From: JBBPZA01 sp963797015 | Lineage (GTDB): Bacteria > Actinomycetota > Thermoleophilia > Solirubrobacterales > Solirubrobacteraceae | Direction: 5' to 3' | Assembly: GCA_963797015.1 (NCBI GenBank) | Contig: CAWCNV010000006.1 | Location: 1 to 64,000 of the forward strand | DNA: 64,000 bases | Shown: positions 61,279-64,000 of the stretch, piece by piece | Numbering within the stretch: the stretch's first letter is position 1 | Layout: every line of letters starts with the position of its first letter | Made by a program: the position numbers and the translations under genes | Notes under the pieces: generated by a model | The model's input: the letters and a program-made list of their open reading frames with translations, nothing else | The model's database searches: none | What the model was told of the DNA's origin: nothing

Positions 61279-62070
61279 GTGAAGATCGGCGTCCTCACCG
61301 GCTCGGGGACTTACGCGCTGCCGGGCTTCGAGGACGCCGAGGCGAGCGAGCAGCAGACGCGGTTCGGCACGGTCGCGGTCACGAGCGGGCGCTTCGGCGG
61401 CGCCGAGGTCGTGCACGTCGCGCGGCACGGGGCGGCGCACAGCCGCATCTCCTCGCTGGTCAACCACCGCGCCAACGTGGTCGCGCTCGCGCAGTCCGGG
61501 GCCGAGGCGGTGCTGGCGGTCACGGTCTGCGGATCGCTCGACCCCGAGCTCGAGCTGGGGTCGCTGATCATCTTCGACGACCTGCACTTCCTGGCCAACC
61601 GGTTGGGCGACGGGTCGCTGTGCACGCTCTATGACGAGCCCGGGATGGCGGGCCGCGGCCACTGGATCTACGACCGCCCCTTCGCGTGCGGCTTGCGCGC
61701 CGCGCTGCTCGCAGGCGCCCGCGAGACGGGCGCGCCCGTCCGCGACGGCGGCTGCTACGGGCATGTCGACGGCCCCCGCTTCAACACGCGCGCCGAGATC
61801 CGCACGCTGCAGGCCGCCGGCGTCACGGCGGTGTCCCAGACGGCCGGGCCGGAGACCGTCCTGTGCGGCGAGGCCGAGCTGCCCTACGCGCTCGTCGGCT
61901 ACGCCACCGACTACGCGAACGGGGTGGCCGACGAGCCCACGCCGGTGGAGGAGCTCGTCCGGCTCATCGGCGCCAGCACCGAGACCTTCGCGCGAACGCT
62001 CTCGGCGGCGGTGGGCCACGTCCGTGCACCGGACGTCGCGCCCGTCGGCACCCACTTCCGCTTCGATTGA
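61279..62070 (+). CDS. 5'-methylthioadenosine phosphorylase-type (PNP family 2) protein
   Basis: A 263-aa purine-nucleoside phosphorylase with GVLTGSGTYALPGFED, the phosphate-binding VHVARHGAAHSRISSLVNHR and the active-site segment VSQTAGPETVLCGEAELPYA. Relatives cleave 5'-methylthioadenosine or inosine with phosphate, salvaging methionine or purines. The base specificity cannot be read with certainty. GTG 61279. The overlap with the next gene depends on its TTG start. Confidence 0.82.
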   Translation: MKIGVLTGSGTYALPGFEDAEASEQQTRFGTVAVTSGRFGGAEVVHVARHGAAHSRISSLVNHRANVVALAQSGAEAVLAVTVCGSLDPELELGSLIIFDDLHFLANRLGDGSLCTLYDEPGMAGRGHWIYDRPFACGLRAALLAGARETGAPVRDGGCYGHVDGPRFNTRAEIRTLQAAGVTAVSQTAGPETVLCGEAELPYALVGYATDYANGVADEPTPVEELVRLIGASTETFARTLSAAVGHVRAPDVAPVGTHFRFD

Positions 62071-62717
62071 GCCCGCCCGCTGTCCTCGTCATGGCCGGCG
62101 CGCCCAGTGCAGGGCAGGCCACCGCGCGGCTGGAGCCGTTGCTCGGGCCGCAGCGCTGCGCGCGCCTGCAAGAGGCGCTGATCGCTCGCGCGGTGGCCTG
62201 GGCGGGCGAGATCGGCGCGCGCGCGTGGGTCGCGTGCACGCCGGCGGACGCCCGCGACGAGGTCGAGGCCTGTGCTCCCGGGGCGGTGGTCTTCGCGCAG
62301 CAGGGTCGTGACGCGGGCGCGCGCCTGGTCGGCGCGGCGCGGCGCGTCTTCGACGAGAGCGAAGGACCGCTGCTGGCGATCGGCACCGGCCTTCCGACAC
62401 TGCAGGCGCGCCACGCGGCGGCTGCGCTCGACGACCTCGCCGCCGGCTGCGACGTCTCGGTGGGGCCGGCCGCGGACGGCGGCTGCTACCTGATCGCGAC
62501 ACGCACGCTCCACCCCGAGGTGCTCGCCGTGAGCGACGGGGTGTGGGCCGGCCCGCGCGGGTTCGAGCTGACGATGGCCGCGGCGCACGGGGCCGGGCTC
62601 GAATTGGGGATGCTGCGTTTGGAGGTGGCGCTGGGCACGCCCTCCGACGTGCGCTGGCTGCTGCTCGACCGCGGGCTGCCGGACGACGTCGCGGCGATCC
62701 TGCGCGGCGCGCGCTGA
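62067..62717 (+). CDS. DUF2064/TIGR04282-type glycosyltransferase-like protein
   Basis: A 216-aa protein: the beginning LVMAGAPSAGQATARLEPLL matches the start of the DUF2064 family (AKAPxxGxxKTRL), and GPAADGGCYLIATR is the conserved middle. The first basic motif is partly lost (GQATARL instead of a KTRL-like sequence). Family members are nucleotide-sugar-like transferases of uncertain role. TTG 62067 overlaps the previous stop; ATG 62091 is an alternative. Confidence 0.7.
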   Translation: MSPPAVLVMAGAPSAGQATARLEPLLGPQRCARLQEALIARAVAWAGEIGARAWVACTPADARDEVEACAPGAVVFAQQGRDAGARLVGAARRVFDESEGPLLAIGTGLPTLQARHAAAALDDLAAGCDVSVGPAADGGCYLIATRTLHPEVLAVSDGVWAGPRGFELTMAAAHGAGLELGMLRLEVALGTPSDVRWLLLDRGLPDDVAAILRGAR

Positions 62718-62763
62718 GCGTGCTCGCCGAGAGGCGCGACCGTCGGCCTCGGCCGTTGCCTCG

Positions 62764-63759
62764 CTAGAGGCCGGACGTGCAGGTGCGACAGCCGGGAAGC
62801 ACCGCGTCGAGGTGAGCGACTCCCGGCACGTTCGCGTCCCTCACGAGCCGCTTCAACGCCTTCCTGTCGCCCTTGAGGTAGCGGTCGAAGAAGTCCGTGG
62901 TGGAGTTGATCGTCGGGTCGGACCAGGGCGACACGTACGGGATGTGCTGAGCTTTCTCGAGCGTCACGAAAGCCTTGGGCGGCGGCGCCTTGCGGTAGGC
63001 GTTCTGGCTGCCGGCGTAGGGAACGATGTTGTCGGCCGTGCCGTGCACGAGGAGCAGCGGCGGGGTGGGCGTGGTGAAGAAGCTGCCGTTCGGGAACGGG
63101 AGCTGGATCCCGGACCACGCGACCGCGGCGTCGACGCGCCGATCGACGCAGCAGCTGTTGGTGAAGCCGAAAGTCGTGATCGCTCCGAGCGAGTGACCGG
63201 CCACCCCGATGCGGTGCCTGGCTACGGTCCGCCGCAGGTCGCCCCGCGGACCGGCCAGCCGCAGCACGCGGGTGAGCACGAAGCTCACGTCCGCCGGCTG
63301 GTTCACGTAGGCGGCGACCGAAGGACCGCCGGGTGCCCCGGCGCTCGAGAGCGGAAACGTCGGCGCGGCGACCACGTAGCCCGCCCGGACGATCCGCTCG
63401 AGTATCGGCCTGTACGCGGGCCCGTTTGCCAGGACGCCGTGCGAGAAGACGATCAGGGGGAAGTCGCGGCCCTTCCGTAGCGGCGGCGCGTTGTCCCGTG
63501 AGGGAGCAGCCGGATCGCCCTTCGCGGGATAGAGGACGAGCGTGGGCAAGGTCCGGGTCGGAGCGCCCGGGTAAGTGCCGTTTCGCTCCGTGGGCCGGCT
63601 CGTGTCGACGAACGTGTAGGTGTGCGCGCCGACTGCGTAGGGGCCGCGGGTCTTCGCCGCCGCCGGAGCCTGCGCACCCACGAGGTTCACGCCCACGGCG
63701 AGCGCGAGCACGACCAGAAGCGCTCCGACTCGACGACTTCCCTGCTCGACGCTTGACAC
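62764..63759 (-). CDS. Exported alpha/beta hydrolase (chlorophyllase/lipase-like)
   Basis: A 331-aa protein with a signal segment (LLVVLALAVGVNLVGAQAPA), a PAF-acetylhydrolase-like N-terminal part (LPTLVLYPAKGDPAAPSRDN; LIVFSHGVLANGPAYRPIL), the nucleophile elbow GVAGHSLGAITTFGF and an Asp/His pair in VHGTADNIVPYAGSQNAY and KAQHIPYVSPW. A Cys-rich end (PGCRTCTSG) is unusual. GTG 63759. It acts outside the cytoplasm on esters of unknown kind. Confidence 0.82.
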   Translation of the reverse strand: MSSVEQGSRRVGALLVVLALAVGVNLVGAQAPAAAKTRGPYAVGAHTYTFVDTSRPTERNGTYPGAPTRTLPTLVLYPAKGDPAAPSRDNAPPLRKGRDFPLIVFSHGVLANGPAYRPILERIVRAGYVVAAPTFPLSSAGAPGGPSVAAYVNQPADVSFVLTRVLRLAGPRGDLRRTVARHRIGVAGHSLGAITTFGFTNSCCVDRRVDAAVAWSGIQLPFPNGSFFTTPTPPLLLVHGTADNIVPYAGSQNAYRKAPPPKAFVTLEKAQHIPYVSPWSDPTINSTTDFFDRYLKGDRKALKRLVRDANVPGVAHLDAVLPGCRTCTSGL

Positions 63760-63891
63760 GGCGACCTCTCTCGCCTCCGATGGCCGACCCGTGACGACCC
63801 GGCGGCCACGCTACCAGCGGTGGCCCGGCGGTGGTCGCGGTTCGCGGGACCATGCGCCGCGGGCGGCCTCCACCGCCCCGCCCGCCACTCC

Positions 63892-63897
63892 TAGCAT
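63892..63897 (+). promoter_or_regulatory. Candidate -10 box for the edge SDR gene
   Basis: TAGCAT ends 6 nt before GTG 63904. Confidence 0.35.
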
Positions 63898-63903
63898 GAG
63901 GGC

Positions 63904-64000
63904 GTGCGCGCGCTCGAGGAGTCGACCGTGCTGATCACAGGCTCGACCGACGGCCTCGGCCGCCGGGTCGCACGCGATCTGGCCGCGGGCGGTGCGACGG
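63904..64000 (+). CDS. Short-chain dehydrogenase, 5' part only
   Basis: The first 32 codons read as an SDR N-terminus (STVLITGSTDGLGRRVARDL), with the cofactor-binding TGxxxGxG motif. The gene continues beyond the right edge of the window. A leaderless-type TAGCAT lies 6 nt upstream. Confidence 0.75.
   Translation, partial: MRALEESTVLITGSTDGLGRRVARDLAAGGAT

Overview
The window is a GC-rich (roughly 70-75 %), tightly packed bacterial chromosome segment. GTG and TTG starts are common, stop/start codons often overlap (ATGA, GTGA), and paralogous TetR and acyl-CoA dehydrogenase genes are frequent. Gene content suggests an actinobacterial lineage such as Thermoleophilia/Solirubrobacterales: a single-chain glycyl-tRNA synthetase, an LCP cell-wall protein, an LmeA/DUF2993 lipoprotein-biogenesis-like protein, an Rv1264-type adenylate cyclase, a PucR-type regulator and a succinate dehydrogenase with a CCG-domain subunit. 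This placement is inferred from gene content only; no rRNA or tRNA gene is visible.

Layout. 1-2.1 kb: a multiply frameshifted acyl-CoA dehydrogenase and its TetR neighbour. 2.1-5.2 kb: a 5'-truncated FG-GAP remnant, then glmU-prs. 5.2-10.4 kb: an accessory segment bounded by, and internally divided by, four exact copies of a 13-bp sequence that is also the 3' end of prs. It carries two paralogous secreted YadA-head-like beta-roll proteins, a broken VIT/MbfA-type metal exporter and a cytochrome-b561-like membrane protein. 10.4-13.4 kb: a MASE1-PAS-PAS-GGDEF-EAL c-di-GMP enzyme. 13.5-19.1 kb: an aromatic-ring catabolic operon (FAH-family hydrolase, flavin hydroxylase, NmrA-like protein, extradiol dioxygenase), with a divergent TetR gene and a convergent second VOC dioxygenase. 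20-23.8 kb: sdhA-sdhB-CCG subunit. 24-29.4 kb: site-2 protease, acyl-CoA dehydrogenase, VOC protein, icd-mdh. 29.5-37.3 kb: small regulators, SRPBCC/NAD(P)-binding pair, lipoprotein, adenylate cyclase, Na+/H+ antiporter, MBL hydrolase. 37.3-44.6 kb: hsp20-lon, SPOR-domain and calcium-repeat surface proteins. 44.7-64 kb: housekeeping genes (glyQS, clpP, ROK kinase, rsmI, metG, tatD, rsmA, ispE, DedA-PAP2, a 5'-methylthioadenosine phosphorylase-type gene), several regulators, and the start of an SDR gene at the right edge.

Two things stand out. First, the 13-bp repeats look like attachment sites: the outer copies (5224 and 10393) share 17 bp, AACCAGCTCTTCTGAGC, and the inner copies (7160 and 8856) share a different next base. 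This is what would be expected if DNA had entered the 3' end of prs in successive units while restoring the prs reading frame. No recombinase gene is visible. Second, many genes have a TANNNT hexamer only 6-12 nt before the start codon, consistent with widespread leaderless transcription; the clearest case is the SDR gene at 60368, which has TTGACA-N17-TACATT with a perfect 12-bp operator palindrome in the spacer.

Several genes contain frameshifts (1-2 kb, 5.95 kb, 41 kb, 43.5 kb). Most are in G/C runs or repeats, so indel errors in the assembly are a real alternative to gene decay and should be considered before calling these genes dead.
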